Origin: Endobacterium cereale
GTDB taxonomy: Bacteria; Pseudomonadota; Alphaproteobacteria; Rhizobiales; Rhizobiaceae
Length of the DNA stretch: 64,000 nucleotides
Direction of reading: 5' to 3'
NCBI RefSeq assembly: GCF_009617585.1
Contig: NZ_WIXI01000047.1
Coordinates: forward strand, 284,715-348,714
Shown: piece after piece, positions 41,887 through 51,529 of the stretch
How positions within the stretch are numbered: position 1 is the first letter of the stretch
How the letters are laid out: every line of letters begins with the position of its first letter
Program-made: the position numbers and the translations under genes
The notes under the pieces: model-generated
Database searches by the model: none
What the model saw: the letters and a program-made list of their open reading frames with translations, nothing else
What the model was told of the DNA's origin: nothing

Positions 41887-42758
41887 TGGAAACGCCCGGC
41901 AACAACCGAGCAGAGCACGACGCCGCAGCGAGTTTCGATCCGCTGCGGCCCAGGCTGATCCGCGTCGCCTACCGCATGCTCGGCTCGGTCGCCGATGCGG
42001 AGGACATGGTGCAGGAGGCCTTTATCCGCTGGATGAGGGCCGATCGCGCCGCCGTGCTCGAACCGGAAGCATTTCTGCGCCGCACAGTCACGCGGCTCTG
42101 CCTCGACCATCTGAAATCCGCTCGCCACAGCCGCGAGACCTATCTCGGCCCCTGGCTGCCTGATCCCGTCGTGGAGGAGGAAGAGGAGCCCGAAGACGTG
42201 ACATTACCTCTGATGCTCGCTCTGGAACGTCTCTCGCCGCTGGAGCGCGCCGCCTTTCTGCTGCACGACGTCTTTGGCCTCCCCTTCGAGGAAGTCGCGC
42301 TCACCATCGAGCGTGACGCCACGGCTTGCCGCCAACTGGCCACGCGAGCAAGAGCGCATGTGCGCGAAGCCCGCAGCCGCTTTCAGGTGGACAGGGTGCG
42401 CGGTCTGGAACTGGCACAAGCCTTCTTCACCGCCTCACGCACCGGTGACATGAAGACGCTGGGCGCAATGCTGGCGGCCGATGTCAGCCTGCATTCGGAT
42501 GGCGGCGGCAAGCGTCATGCGGCATTGAGCCCGGTGATCGGTTTCGAGAACGTGTTCACGCTTCACCGCAATCTTTCAGCGCTATTCGAAAAACATGGTT
42601 CGACGCTGGTGCGGACGGTTCTCATCAACGGGCTGCCGGGTTTTGTGACGCGCGAGGCCGATGGAGAGTTGCAGACGACGGCGCTGGACATTACCGATGG
42701 CAAGGTCAGCGCCATCTATGTGGTGCGCAATCCCGACAAGCTTCGGCACCTGCACTAG
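41886..42758 (+). CDS. ECF41-type RNA polymerase sigma factor
   Basis: A 290-residue extracytoplasmic-function sigma factor. Region 2 (RPRLIRVAYRMLGSVADAEDMVQEAFIRWM) and region 4 (LERLSPLERAAFLLHDVFGLPFEEVALTIERDATACRQLATRARAHVREAR) are followed by a SnoaL-like C-terminal extension of about 110 residues in place of an anti-sigma partner. That extension has the ECF41 marks SDGGGKRHAAL and a terminal NPDKL. The extension is known to modulate activity in this group. Its own operon bears the matching promoter, implying autoregulation. Confidence 0.93.
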   Translation: METPGNNRAEHDAAASFDPLRPRLIRVAYRMLGSVADAEDMVQEAFIRWMRADRAAVLEPEAFLRRTVTRLCLDHLKSARHSRETYLGPWLPDPVVEEEEEPEDVTLPLMLALERLSPLERAAFLLHDVFGLPFEEVALTIERDATACRQLATRARAHVREARSRFQVDRVRGLELAQAFFTASRTGDMKTLGAMLAADVSLHSDGGGKRHAALSPVIGFENVFTLHRNLSALFEKHGSTLVRTVLINGLPGFVTREADGELQTTALDITDGKVSAIYVVRNPDKLRHLH

Positions 42759-42770
42759 GTCAAGGGCCGG

Positions 42771-43160
42771 TCACGATATGGCGGGCTCGAATGCAACGGC
42801 CATGTCCTGAAAACGGATGCAGCCATGTGCGCCATAACTTGCCTTCAGGAGCAACGTAACGCCTTCATCGTCCCTCTCGAAATCCACCGAGAAAACGATA
42901 CCGGCCTCCATGATCTCTGCCAATTGCACAGACTGCAGGCCAAAGAGCATGAGCGTCACCGTCACATGCTTTTCCTGGATGAAATAGCCGGCGGCATCGG
43001 TTTCGGGTGTGATGCGGAAGGCCTTGAAGACCATGCGGCTAGCCGCGCCCTGACGAAGCTCCAACTCACTCAGTGTGGCATCGTGAAAGGATGGAATGCC
43101 TCCAAACCATTCACACAGCGCGGCACCACCTTCGAACTGGTCGATGGTCGTCTTCGGCAT
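42771..43160 (-). CDS. Imm50-like small protein
   Basis: A 129-residue soluble protein with the pattern WFGGIPSFHDATLSELELRQG near the N-terminus, then VTVTLMLFGLQSVQLAEI. This resembles the Imm50 family, which includes immunity proteins of polymorphic toxin systems and stand-alone members. No toxin gene is next to it, so its role here is unknown. It is convergent with the sigma factor gene. Confidence 0.5.
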   Translation of the reverse strand: MPKTTIDQFEGGAALCEWFGGIPSFHDATLSELELRQGAASRMVFKAFRITPETDAAGYFIQEKHVTVTLMLFGLQSVQLAEIMEAGIVFSVDFERDDEGVTLLLKASYGAHGCIRFQDMAVAFEPAIS

Positions 43161-43192
43161 GCCGCACTCCCATCACAGGCGTTGAAAGGCCG

Positions 43193-43214
43193 AAAGCCGG
43201 TTAAAGAACCGGCT
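43193..43214 (-). terminator. Hairpin at the end of gmk
   Basis: A perfect 8-bp stem AGCCGGTT/AACCGGCT with a 4-nt loop overlaps the gmk stop codon. On the minus strand a short TTTCGG tail follows. It probably ends the fab-mltG-yicC-gmk transcription unit. Confidence 0.5.
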
Positions 43215-43863
43215 CTTCCGTCAAAAGCTCGGCGACAAAATCGAACAGACCGTGGCGGCGGTCGCGACGGACCCGTTCGGCGTTGACGATGCAGTTGACG
43301 TTGCGGAATGCCTCGTCGAGGTCGTCGTTGACGATGACGTAATCATATTCGCGCCAGTGCTCGATTTCGGAACGCGAGTTGAGAAGACGGGTGCGGATAA
43401 CCTCTTCCGAATCCTCGGCACGGCGATGCAGGCGCGACTGCAGTTCCGTCATGGTCGGAGGCAGGACGAAGATCGACACGACATCGGCCGACATCTTTTC
43501 CTGCAGCTGGCGGGCACCCTGCCAGTCGATATCGAACAGCATGTCGCGGCCTTCGGACATGGCCGTTTCCACCGGCTCGCGCGGCGTGCCGTAGAAATTG
43601 CCGTGAACCTCGGCCCATTCCAGCAGGCTGTCGCTATCACGCAGGCGCTCGAATTCGCGCACGCTGATGAAATGGTAGTGTTTTCCGGCAATTTCGCTCG
43701 GGCGGCGCTGGCGCGTCGTCACGCTGACGGAGATTTCGAGGCTCGGATCGGATTCGAGCAGGTTACGGGCGATGGTCGACTTGCCTGCACCGGACGGCGA
43801 GGACAGGACGAGCATCAGGCCACGTCGGGCGATTTTCGAAAGATTGGACGGGGCCGGGCTCAT
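43201..43863 (-). CDS. gmk: Guanylate kinase
   Basis: A 220-residue enzyme that phosphorylates GMP to GDP. The P-loop SSPSGAGKST near residue 21, the signature SVSVTTRQRRPSEIAGKHYHFIS and the GMP-binding FYGTPREPVETAMSEGRDMLFDIDWQGA are complete. It is 4 bp downstream of yicC. Confidence 0.97.
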   Translation of the reverse strand: MSPAPSNLSKIARRGLMLVLSSPSGAGKSTIARNLLESDPSLEISVSVTTRQRRPSEIAGKHYHFISVREFERLRDSDSLLEWAEVHGNFYGTPREPVETAMSEGRDMLFDIDWQGARQLQEKMSADVVSIFVLPPTMTELQSRLHRRAEDSEEVIRTRLLNSRSEIEHWREYDYVIVNDDLDEAFRNVNCIVNAERVRRDRRHGLFDFVAELLTEEPVL

Positions 43864-43867
43864 ATCA

Positions 43868-44755
43868 TCACTCCAGATTCTGAACCTGTTCGCGGAACTG
43901 GTCGATGACGACCTTCAACTCGATGCCGGCAGCCGTGACAGCCGCCGAATTCGATTTCGAACAGATGGTATTCGATTCCCGGTTAAATTCCTGTGCAAGG
44001 AAATCCAGGCGACGGCCGACAGGGCCGCCCTTGTTCAATAGCTCGGTCGCCGCCACCACATGTGCATGCAGCCGATCGATCTCTTCACGCAAATCCGCCT
44101 TGGTGGCGAGGATCGCGGCTTCGGCATAAAGCCGGTCGCGATCGAGCGAGGACGCGCCTTCCATCAGCGTCGCCACCTGCTGCGCAAGCTTGCGGGCAAT
44201 CTCGTCCGGGCTGCGCGACGGATCGGCTTCCACCGTCGTCGTCAACGTCGAAATGGTGTTGACGTGATCCTGCAGTACGGCACCGATAGAGGCGCCTTCG
44301 CTGACGCGCATGGCGGTCAGGGCGTTAAGCGCGATATCGAGACCGGCCATGATCTCCCGGTCGAGAGCATCAGATGCGTCAGCCCCCTCTTCCGCATCGC
44401 GGATATCGACGAGGCCGCGGATCGACATCAGCGTATCGAGGCGCAGAGGCGACGGATCGACGAGATCGCCAAGTTCCGCACGCATGCGCAAAATGGCGTC
44501 CAAGGCATCGCGGTTCAGCACCGCTTCCACTTTGGCCTCTGCGACAGTAACGGAAAGGTTGGCCTGAATATTGCCGCGGCTGAAACGGGCGGGCACAGCT
44601 GCACGCACCGGCACTTCCAGTCGCTCAAGGCCGGTTGGCAGGCGCAGACGCAGGTCCAGCCCCTTGCCGTTGACCGATCGCAACTCCCAGGCCCAGCGGG
44701 TGCGACCGCTGGTGCCTTCGCTGCGTGCGAAACCCGTCATAGACTGCAGGCTCAT
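43868..44755 (-). CDS. yicC: YicC family endoribonuclease-like protein
   Basis: A 295-residue protein with the family opening LQSMTGFARSEGTSGRTRWAWELRSVNGKGLDLRLRLP and the C-terminal DUF1732 block DLREEIDRLHAHVVAATELLNKGGPVGRRLDFLAQEFNRESNTICSKS. E. coli YicC has been shown to be a ribonuclease. It lies between mltG and gmk, as in most alphaproteobacteria. Confidence 0.95.
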   Translation of the reverse strand: MSLQSMTGFARSEGTSGRTRWAWELRSVNGKGLDLRLRLPTGLERLEVPVRAAVPARFSRGNIQANLSVTVAEAKVEAVLNRDALDAILRMRAELGDLVDPSPLRLDTLMSIRGLVDIRDAEEGADASDALDREIMAGLDIALNALTAMRVSEGASIGAVLQDHVNTISTLTTTVEADPSRSPDEIARKLAQQVATLMEGASSLDRDRLYAEAAILATKADLREEIDRLHAHVVAATELLNKGGPVGRRLDFLAQEFNRESNTICSKSNSAAVTAAGIELKVVIDQFREQVQNLE

Positions 44756-44794
44756 GCTACGCCTGACCTTTCATGAACAGCCGGCGAACCGGTG

Positions 44795-46012
44795 TTAGTT
44801 GTTTCTCGGCGCCCGTTCGGCGTCGGCACCGTCCGGCTGGCCGTCGACAAGCTCGTCGGCAGGCGTGCTGCTGGCACGCTCCGCACGGATCTGGCGCCAG
44901 CGACGCACATTGGCGTTGTGGTCGTCCAGCGTCTGGGCGAACACGTGGCCACCGGTACCATCGGCAACGAAGTAGAGATCGCGGGTGCGCCACGGATTGG
45001 CGACGGCCTCCAGTGCTGCACGGCCCGGATTGGCGATCGGCGTCGGCGGCAGACCCTTGATGTGGTAGGTGTTGTAGGGCGTTTCCTTGTCGATGTCCGA
45101 ACGGTAGATCGGACGATCGGCCGGCCGGCCGGCACCGCCGAACAGGCCGTAAAGAATGGTCGGATCCGACTGCAGGCGCATGCCGCGGTTGAGGCGGTTG
45201 ATGAACACGGAGGCTACGTGAGCGCGCTCGTCGTCCTTGCCGGTTTCCTTTTCCACGATAGAGGCGAGCGTCACAAATTCCTGCTTGGTCTTGACCGGCA
45301 GATCTGTATCACGCTTTTCCCAGATCTGGTCGATCAGGCGCTCCTGAGCGGCGCGCATCTGTGCCATGATCTCGGTGCGCTTGGTGCCGCGCGAGAACTT
45401 GTAGGTATCCGGGCGAAGCGAGCCTTCCGGCGGTTGCTCCTGCGGCAGTTCGCCTTCGAGGATCTGGTCCTCCATCAGGCGCTTCATCATCTGCTGGACG
45501 GTCAGGCCTTCCGGCATGGAAACGGAGTAAAGAATGGACTTGCCGGATTCCAGCACTTCCATGATTTCCTTCATCGAAGCGCCGGCCTTGATCTCATATT
45601 CGCCGGCCTTCAAGGTCTTGCCGCCCTCCAGATAGGTAGGCGTGACATAGCGGAAAACGCGAGCGTCCGAGATAATGCCATTGCGCTCGAGGCTGTCGGC
45701 AATCGCCGAAACGCCTGCACCATCACGCACGATGAAATGCGTGTTGGTTTCCAGCGGACCCGGATCGGAATAGGTGGTCATGACGTAATAGAAACCGCCG
45801 GCACCGACGAGGCAGGCAGCGACCGCCATGGTCATGACGAAATTGAGGAAGATCACCAACTGGCTACGTGCCTTTTTCGACCGCTTCGGCGGATCGGGCA
45901 CACGCTCAGGCTTCAGCGCCTCGTTGGGCGACTTCGGGATGATCGGGCCTTTTCCAGTGCCGTACGCTCCGCGGTCGGAGGGCATTTCACTGTTATGGTT
46001 GGTGTCGCTCAC
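44795..46012 (-). CDS. mltG: Endolytic murein transglycosylase MltG
   Basis: A 405-residue inner-membrane enzyme that cleaves nascent glycan strands and ends chain growth. A cytoplasmic proline- and lysine-rich tail precedes one helix (about residues 48-70). The YceG domain follows with a LysM-like part and the catalytic Glu in LASIVEKETGKDDERAHVASVFINRLNRGMRLQSDPTILYG. I place a GTG start at 46012 because AGAAGGAAG precedes it; the longer frame from 46099 lacks support. Confidence 0.93.
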   Translation of the reverse strand: MSDTNHNSEMPSDRGAYGTGKGPIIPKSPNEALKPERVPDPPKRSKKARSQLVIFLNFVMTMAVAACLVGAGGFYYVMTTYSDPGPLETNTHFIVRDGAGVSAIADSLERNGIISDARVFRYVTPTYLEGGKTLKAGEYEIKAGASMKEIMEVLESGKSILYSVSMPEGLTVQQMMKRLMEDQILEGELPQEQPPEGSLRPDTYKFSRGTKRTEIMAQMRAAQERLIDQIWEKRDTDLPVKTKQEFVTLASIVEKETGKDDERAHVASVFINRLNRGMRLQSDPTILYGLFGGAGRPADRPIYRSDIDKETPYNTYHIKGLPPTPIANPGRAALEAVANPWRTRDLYFVADGTGGHVFAQTLDDHNANVRRWRQIRAERASSTPADELVDGQPDGADAERAPRNN

Positions 46013-46126
46013 CGGCACTTCCTTCTGAGACTCTAGACATTGCCGGGTGTGGCCCGGCAATGCGGCAAAAACAGGTTCAGAAGACAAGCCCAGAGCCAAG
46101 GACCCGTCTCGTTAACAGCCTTGTTA

Positions 46127-47392
46127 TCAGGCTTCGTAACGCTTCAGCACGAGCGACGCATTGGTGCCACCGAAACCGAAGGAGTTGGACAGCGCCACAT
46201 TGATGTCACGCTTGCGCGCCGTGTGCGGCACGAGGTCGATCTTCGTCTCGACATCGGGATTGTCGAGGTTGAGCGTCGGCGGCGCGATGTTGTCGCGGAT
46301 CGCCAGTGCCGAGAAGATCGCTTCGATCGCACCGGCGGCACCGAGAAGATGACCGGTCGCCGATTTGGTCGACGACATGGAAATTTTCGAGGCGCTGTCG
46401 CCGACGAGGCGCTCGACGGCGCCGAGTTCGATCGTATCGGCCATGGTCGAAGTGCCGTGCGCGTTGATATAGTCGATATCCGAGGCACCGAGACCGGCAC
46501 GCTTCAGCGCCATGGTCATGCAGCGGAAGGCACCATCGCCATCTTCCGACGGAGCGGTGATGTGGAAAGCATCGCCCGACATGCCGTAACCGACGACTTC
46601 GGCATAAATCTTCGCACCACGTGCCTTGGCGTGTTCCAGTTCTTCCAGAACGACGATACCGGCACCTTCGCCCATGACGAAGCCATCGCGGTCGCGGTCA
46701 TAGGGACGCGAAGCCTTCTGCGGGTCGTCGTTATACTGGGTCGAGAGCGCCTTGCAGGCGGCGAAACCGGCCAGCGAGATGCGGCAGATCGGCGATTCGG
46801 CGCCCCCGGCCACCATCACATCGGCATCGCCGAAAGCGATCATGCGGGCGGCATCGCCGATCGCATGCGCGCCGGTCGAGCAGGCCGTGACGACGGCGTG
46901 GTTGGGACCGCGCAGCTTGTGCTTGATCGAAACCTGTCCGGAAACGAGGTTGATCAGGCGGCCCGGAATGAAGAAAGGAGAAATACGGCGCGGGCCCTTG
47001 TCGCGCAGCGTGTAGCCGGCTTCGACAATGCCATCGAGACCGCCGATGCCCGAACCGATCAGGACGCCGGTGGCGATCTGGTCTTCGTCGGTCTGCGGAT
47101 GCCAACCGGCGTCAGCCAGTGCCATATCAGCGGCAGCGACACCGTAAACGATAAAGGGATCGACCTTGCGTTGGTCCTTCGGCTCCATCCAGTCATCGGC
47201 ATTGTAGGTGCCGTTGGAACCGTCGCCGACTGGAATACGGCAGGCAATCTTTGCCGGCAGATCCTCGACTTCGAATTCGGTGACGAGGCGAGCCCCGTTC
47301 TGACCGGCGATAATGGCAGACCAGCTGGCCTCCGTTCCGCAACCAAGAGGAGATACCATGCCGGTACCGGTGATAACGACACGCCTCATCAT
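46127..47392 (-). CDS. fabF: Beta-ketoacyl-ACP synthase II
   Basis: A 421-residue condensing enzyme that elongates fatty acids on ACP in the cytoplasm. The catalytic Cys is in VVTACSTGAHAIGDAA, and the two His are in INAHGTSTMAD and KSATGHLLGAAGA. The start at 47392 (MMRRVVITGTGMVSPLGCG) has GGAG at proper spacing. It follows acpP and precedes mltG. Confidence 0.97.
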   Translation of the reverse strand: MMRRVVITGTGMVSPLGCGTEASWSAIIAGQNGARLVTEFEVEDLPAKIACRIPVGDGSNGTYNADDWMEPKDQRKVDPFIVYGVAAADMALADAGWHPQTDEDQIATGVLIGSGIGGLDGIVEAGYTLRDKGPRRISPFFIPGRLINLVSGQVSIKHKLRGPNHAVVTACSTGAHAIGDAARMIAFGDADVMVAGGAESPICRISLAGFAACKALSTQYNDDPQKASRPYDRDRDGFVMGEGAGIVVLEELEHAKARGAKIYAEVVGYGMSGDAFHITAPSEDGDGAFRCMTMALKRAGLGASDIDYINAHGTSTMADTIELGAVERLVGDSASKISMSSTKSATGHLLGAAGAIEAIFSALAIRDNIAPPTLNLDNPDVETKIDLVPHTARKRDINVALSNSFGFGGTNASLVLKRYEA

Positions 47393-47611
47393 ACCAGCGC
47401 TCCACCCTTGTCTAATTTTGTTATTATGCATCGACCCGAGAGCCGTTCCGGCTTTGGGAAAATACGATGCATATACTCTGAAGTATTACAGCGTCCTTGG
47501 TGTGCTTTCGGCACACGGCGCTGTAGTGCTCAATACTGAAACGGCCCGAACATGCCGGGCCGCCATGGGAGATAACCGTCACCGGCCTCTCCCGAATATC
47601 GCGTTATCGAA

Positions 47612-47848
47612 TTAGGCCTGGGCCTTCTCGATGAACTTCACGGCGTCGCCGACAGTGAGGATCGAGTCAGCAGCGTCGTCCGGAATTTCAACGCCGAACT
47701 CTTCTTCGAACGCCATGACCAGTTCGACGGTGTCGAGCGAGTCCGCACCCAGATCGTCGATGAAGCTTGCGCCTTCGACAACCTTGTCGGCATCGACGCC
47801 GAGATGATCAATAACAATTTTCTTTACGCGTTCTGCGATATCGCTCAT
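47612..47848 (-). CDS. acpP: Acyl carrier protein
   Basis: A 78-residue acidic protein that carries growing acyl chains on a phosphopantetheine arm attached to the Ser of GADSLDTVELVMAFEEEFGVEIPDD. The start at 47848 gives the standard MSDIAERVKKIVIDHLGVD. It lies between fabG and fabF, with about 290 bp of leader that probably holds its own strong promoter. Confidence 0.97.
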   Translation of the reverse strand: MSDIAERVKKIVIDHLGVDADKVVEGASFIDDLGADSLDTVELVMAFEEEFGVEIPDDAADSILTVGDAVKFIEKAQA

Positions 47849-48139
47849 GTCGGTTTCCTCGACCTTTATCTTAATCGGATGGCCATCAAGGCATCCGCAC
47901 CCTGTTGAAACCCGAGGCCGCCGTTTCAAGGACAGCGCCGAGGGCAAACTCGTTTCCCGCCGCAAGCTAGGCCCCAAGCCCGTGCAAAAGCACGTGTTGG
48001 CCGCCTACAATCCGGGAGGACTGTTCACAGTCATCGCCCGATTAACACGGTTTCCGCCCGCCGCAAAGCCAGAATTTCAACGGGATGTTACCCATATACA
48101 GGCTATTTTGGCATTGGACGGTTGCCGATGCGAACCGGT

Positions 48140-48877
48140 TTAGATCATTGCCATGCCGCCGTTGACATGCAGCGTCTGGCCGGTGACGTAACCCGCCTCG
48201 TTGGAAGCAAGGTAAAGAACGGCAGCCGCAATGTCCGAGCCGGCGCCCATGCGCTTCATCGGAATGGCGCCCATGATGGCGTCCTTCTGCTTGTCGTTCA
48301 GCTTGCCGGTCATGGCGCTTTCGATGAAGCCCGGAGCCACGCAGTTGACCGTGACGTTGCGCGTGGCGATTTCCTGCGCCAGCGACTTGGAAAAGCCGAT
48401 CATGCCGGCCTTGGAGGCGCAATAATTGGCCTGGCCCGGATTGCCGGTAACGCCGACTATCGAGGTGATGTTGATGATGCGGCCATGACGGCGGCGCATC
48501 ATCGGATGCGTCAGTTCACGCGTCAGGCGGAAGACCGAGGTCAGGTTCACTTCCAGAACCGCATCCCAGTCCTCGTCGGACATGCGCACGAACAGGCCGT
48601 CCTTGGTGATGCCGGCATTGTTGACGAGGATGTCGACGCCGCCGAGAACCTCTTCGGCCTTCTCGCCAAGCGCCTTGACTTCGGCGCGGTCAGAAAGGTT
48701 GGCCGGGAAGATGTGGACGCGGTCACCGAGTTCGGCGGCAAGCGCTTCCAGCTTTTCAACGCGGGTGCCGTGCAGGCCGACGATGGCGCCCTGCGCATGC
48801 AGCATGCGGGCGATTTCCTCGCCGAGGCCACCTGTCGCGCCGGTCACGAGGGCCTTGCGGCCGGTCAGATCAAACAT
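48140..48877 (-). CDS. fabG: 3-oxoacyl-ACP reductase
   Basis: A 245-residue NADPH-dependent SDR enzyme, the first reduction of each fatty-acid elongation cycle. It shows GATGGLGEEIARMLHAQGA, NNAGITKDGLFVRM, the catalytic Ser region NITSIVGVTGN and the Tyr-Lys pair in NYCASKAGMIGFSKSL. It is downstream of fabD and upstream of acpP. Confidence 0.97.
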   Translation of the reverse strand: MFDLTGRKALVTGATGGLGEEIARMLHAQGAIVGLHGTRVEKLEALAAELGDRVHIFPANLSDRAEVKALGEKAEEVLGGVDILVNNAGITKDGLFVRMSDEDWDAVLEVNLTSVFRLTRELTHPMMRRRHGRIINITSIVGVTGNPGQANYCASKAGMIGFSKSLAQEIATRNVTVNCVAPGFIESAMTGKLNDKQKDAIMGAIPMKRMGAGSDIAAAVLYLASNEAGYVTGQTLHVNGGMAMI

Positions 48878-48983
48878 TGTTCGTTCCTTTTTTAGAGCGA
48901 ATGGCGAATAGCGGTCAGAAAGAGGCGGCAGCGAGGCGACGGACGATCATTCGTCCTTCGCCCCTTCCAGTCCGCTATACCAA

Positions 48984-49940
48984 TCAGCCGAGAATGGCGG
49001 CGATCGCCGCGTCGATATCGGCCGGTGTATTCACGGCAACGCCGGAAATATTCTTGTCGATGCGGCGGGCAAGACCCGTCAGCACTTTTCCCGAACCGAC
49101 TTCATAGAGAGTGGTGACGCCGTTGGCGCCGAACCACTCGACCGTTTCGCGCCAGCGCACCTGACCGGTGACCTGGGTGACGAGCAGGTTGGCGATCTCT
49201 TCGGCATCGGTGACCGGCGCTGCGCGCACATTGGCGACGACCGGCACGACCGGGTTATGCTTCTCGACCTTATCGAGCGCATGGCGCATGGCGATTGCCG
49301 CTGGCGCCATCAGGTCACTGTGGAAGGGAGCGGAGACCGGCAGCATGATGGCGCGCTTGGCGCCCTTTTCCGTCGCCAGAGCCGCTGCCTTTTCGACTGC
49401 CGCCTTGGAACCGGAAATGACCAGCTGACCGCCGCCATTGTCGTTGGCGACCTGGCAGATGCCGGCATCGCGGGCACCAACGCAGATGGCTTCGACATCA
49501 GCATGCTCAAGACCGATGATCGCCGCCATGGCGCCCTCACCGACCGGCACGGCCGACTGCATGGCATCGCCACGGATGCGCAGAAGGCGGGCGGTGTCTG
49601 CGAGCGAGAAAGTACCAGCGGCACAGAGCGCCGAATATTCGCCGAGCGAGTGGCCGGCAACAAAACCGACATGGCTCTTCAGATCCAGGCCACGCGCTTC
49701 GAGAACACGCAGGGCTGCAATCGAAACGGCCATCAACGCCGGCTGCGCATTGGCGGTCAGCGTCAGCGTGTCTTCCGGGCCATTCCACATGATCTCGGAG
49801 AGTTTCTGGCCGAGTGCGTCATCAACTTCGTCGAAAACCGCACGGGCTTCCGGAAAGGCGTCGGCAAGGTCCTTGCCCATGCCGACGGCTTGGCTGCCCT
49901 GGCCGGGAAATGTGAATGCGATGGTCGCAGAAGTGCTCAT
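48984..49940 (-). CDS. fabD: Malonyl-CoA-ACP transacylase
   Basis: A 318-residue enzyme that loads malonyl groups on ACP. The opening TIAFTFPGQGSQAVGMGKDLADAFPEA, the nucleophile Ser in GHSLGEYSALCAAG and the His in PVSAPFHSDLM are conserved. The start at 49940 (MSTSATIAF) follows GGAAACGACCCC, a weak ribosome site. It is the first gene of the fab cluster. Confidence 0.97.
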   Translation of the reverse strand: MSTSATIAFTFPGQGSQAVGMGKDLADAFPEARAVFDEVDDALGQKLSEIMWNGPEDTLTLTANAQPALMAVSIAALRVLEARGLDLKSHVGFVAGHSLGEYSALCAAGTFSLADTARLLRIRGDAMQSAVPVGEGAMAAIIGLEHADVEAICVGARDAGICQVANDNGGGQLVISGSKAAVEKAAALATEKGAKRAIMLPVSAPFHSDLMAPAAIAMRHALDKVEKHNPVVPVVANVRAAPVTDAEEIANLLVTQVTGQVRWRETVEWFGANGVTTLYEVGSGKVLTGLARRIDKNISGVAVNTPADIDAAIAAILG

Positions 49941-50046
49941 TGGGGTCGTTTCCTTTCCCTGAATTTGCCTCTCCATTCACATTCCGGCCTTGCAAGTCAA
50001 GGGTTTCGGGGTTTTGACACCCCTTTACCCCCTGCAAACGAGCCAA

Positions 50047-51324
50047 TCAGCCTGCGATGAGGCCGATCACCTCGTTGACGCAGAGCACGATGAACAGCAG
50101 CGCGGCAATACCGAGCAGACCGTTCGACAGCCAACCGCTGCGCCACTCTTTTGGCACGCGCGAGGAGTTCAACAGCCAGATCAGCGTCAACGCGAGGAAC
50201 GGCATGAAGAAGGCGCCGAGCGCACCATAGATGACCACAAGCAGGAACGGACGGCCGAACCAGAGGAGAGCCATCGGCGGGATGGTGAGCCAGAACAGAT
50301 AGAACCGGAAGGCCGGGCTTTTTTCGAGATCCTGCCGCGCACCGGTCTCGCCACGGGCATTGCGGACAAAGTCCGCAAACAGCAGCGATACGCCGTGCCA
50401 GACACCGAGAATGGACGATACGGATGTCGCGAAAAAGCCGAGCAGGAACATGACCGAGACGAAAGGACCAAAACGCTCGCGCAGAACCTCGTCGAGATCG
50501 AGCAGGCCGCGATCGCCGCTCGAAAGTGTGATCTGCGCCGTATAGAGCAGTTCCGCACCGATGATCAGCATGGCGATGACAAAGATGCCGGTGACGATAT
50601 AGGCGACGCGGTTGTCGAGGCGCATGATGCCCATCCAGGCCGGCGTGCGCCAGCCCTTGGCATTCACCCAGTAACCGTAGGAGGCCATGGTGATGGTGCC
50701 GCCGACGCCGCCGATCAGGCCGAGCGTGTAGATGATCGAACCCTCCGGCAGGCTCGGCACGAGGCCTGTGAGCGCCTCACCGATATTCGGTACGACCATG
50801 ATCGCCACACCAACGACGACCACAAACATGAAGCCAATCAGCAGTTTCATGGCGGTTTCGAACATCTGGTACTTATTCATAGCCACGAAGGCGGCACAGA
50901 CGAGACCGGAAATCATCGCCCACGCCCAGAGCGGCAGAAACGGGAAGAGTGCGGCGAGCGGCAGCGCCGTTGCGCTCATGGCGGTTGCGCCATACACAAA
51001 GCCCCAGATCATGATATAGATGCCAAAGTACCAGCTCGTCCATTTGCCGAGCGACTTCCAGCCCTCGAGAATGGTCGAACCGGTGGCCAGATGATAGCGG
51101 GCTGATCCTTCCGCCAGCGCGATCTTGACGATGCAGCCGATAACGGCGGCCCAGAGAAGCGCATAACCGAAACGCGAGCCGGCAATCAGCGTGGCGACCA
51201 GATCACCGGCACCGACACCGGTGGCAGCGGCAACGATACCCGGCCCGATAAGTTTCCAGCGCCCGGTCTTCGGCGGGTCGCCGGCATCGGGAAAACCACG
51301 CTCATCCACTTGCATATCGGCCAT
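50047..51324 (-). CDS. Nramp-related membrane transporter with non-canonical metal site
   Basis: A 425-residue protein with about eleven helices and the Nramp-type opening KLIGPGIVAAATGVGAGDLVATLIAGSRFGYALLWA. Canonical manganese/iron Nramps have DPGN in helix 1 and MPH in helix 6. Here the matching positions read VGAGD and ASYGYW, so the usual metal ligands are missing. The transported ion or solute is therefore unknown. It stands alone, upstream of and divergent from an aldo/keto reductase. Confidence 0.82.
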   Translation of the reverse strand: MADMQVDERGFPDAGDPPKTGRWKLIGPGIVAAATGVGAGDLVATLIAGSRFGYALLWAAVIGCIVKIALAEGSARYHLATGSTILEGWKSLGKWTSWYFGIYIMIWGFVYGATAMSATALPLAALFPFLPLWAWAMISGLVCAAFVAMNKYQMFETAMKLLIGFMFVVVVGVAIMVVPNIGEALTGLVPSLPEGSIIYTLGLIGGVGGTITMASYGYWVNAKGWRTPAWMGIMRLDNRVAYIVTGIFVIAMLIIGAELLYTAQITLSSGDRGLLDLDEVLRERFGPFVSVMFLLGFFATSVSSILGVWHGVSLLFADFVRNARGETGARQDLEKSPAFRFYLFWLTIPPMALLWFGRPFLLVVIYGALGAFFMPFLALTLIWLLNSSRVPKEWRSGWLSNGLLGIAALLFIVLCVNEVIGLIAG

Positions 51325-51529
51325 ACATTCCTCCGCAAATTTATTCTACACACGCTCGGTTTTCAAAGCTCAAGCGCGCCACTTCCGGATGAATTAGAAC
51401 TTTTTCTACATTTTCGACCCCGACGACATAAAGTTTTCGCGATCTCGCCGCGAAACGGCTGCATTCCTCCCTTGCAAGGGCGCAAATCCCGCTTAAGTTT
51501 GGCCGCTTCAAAGACGGGACAATTTATCC

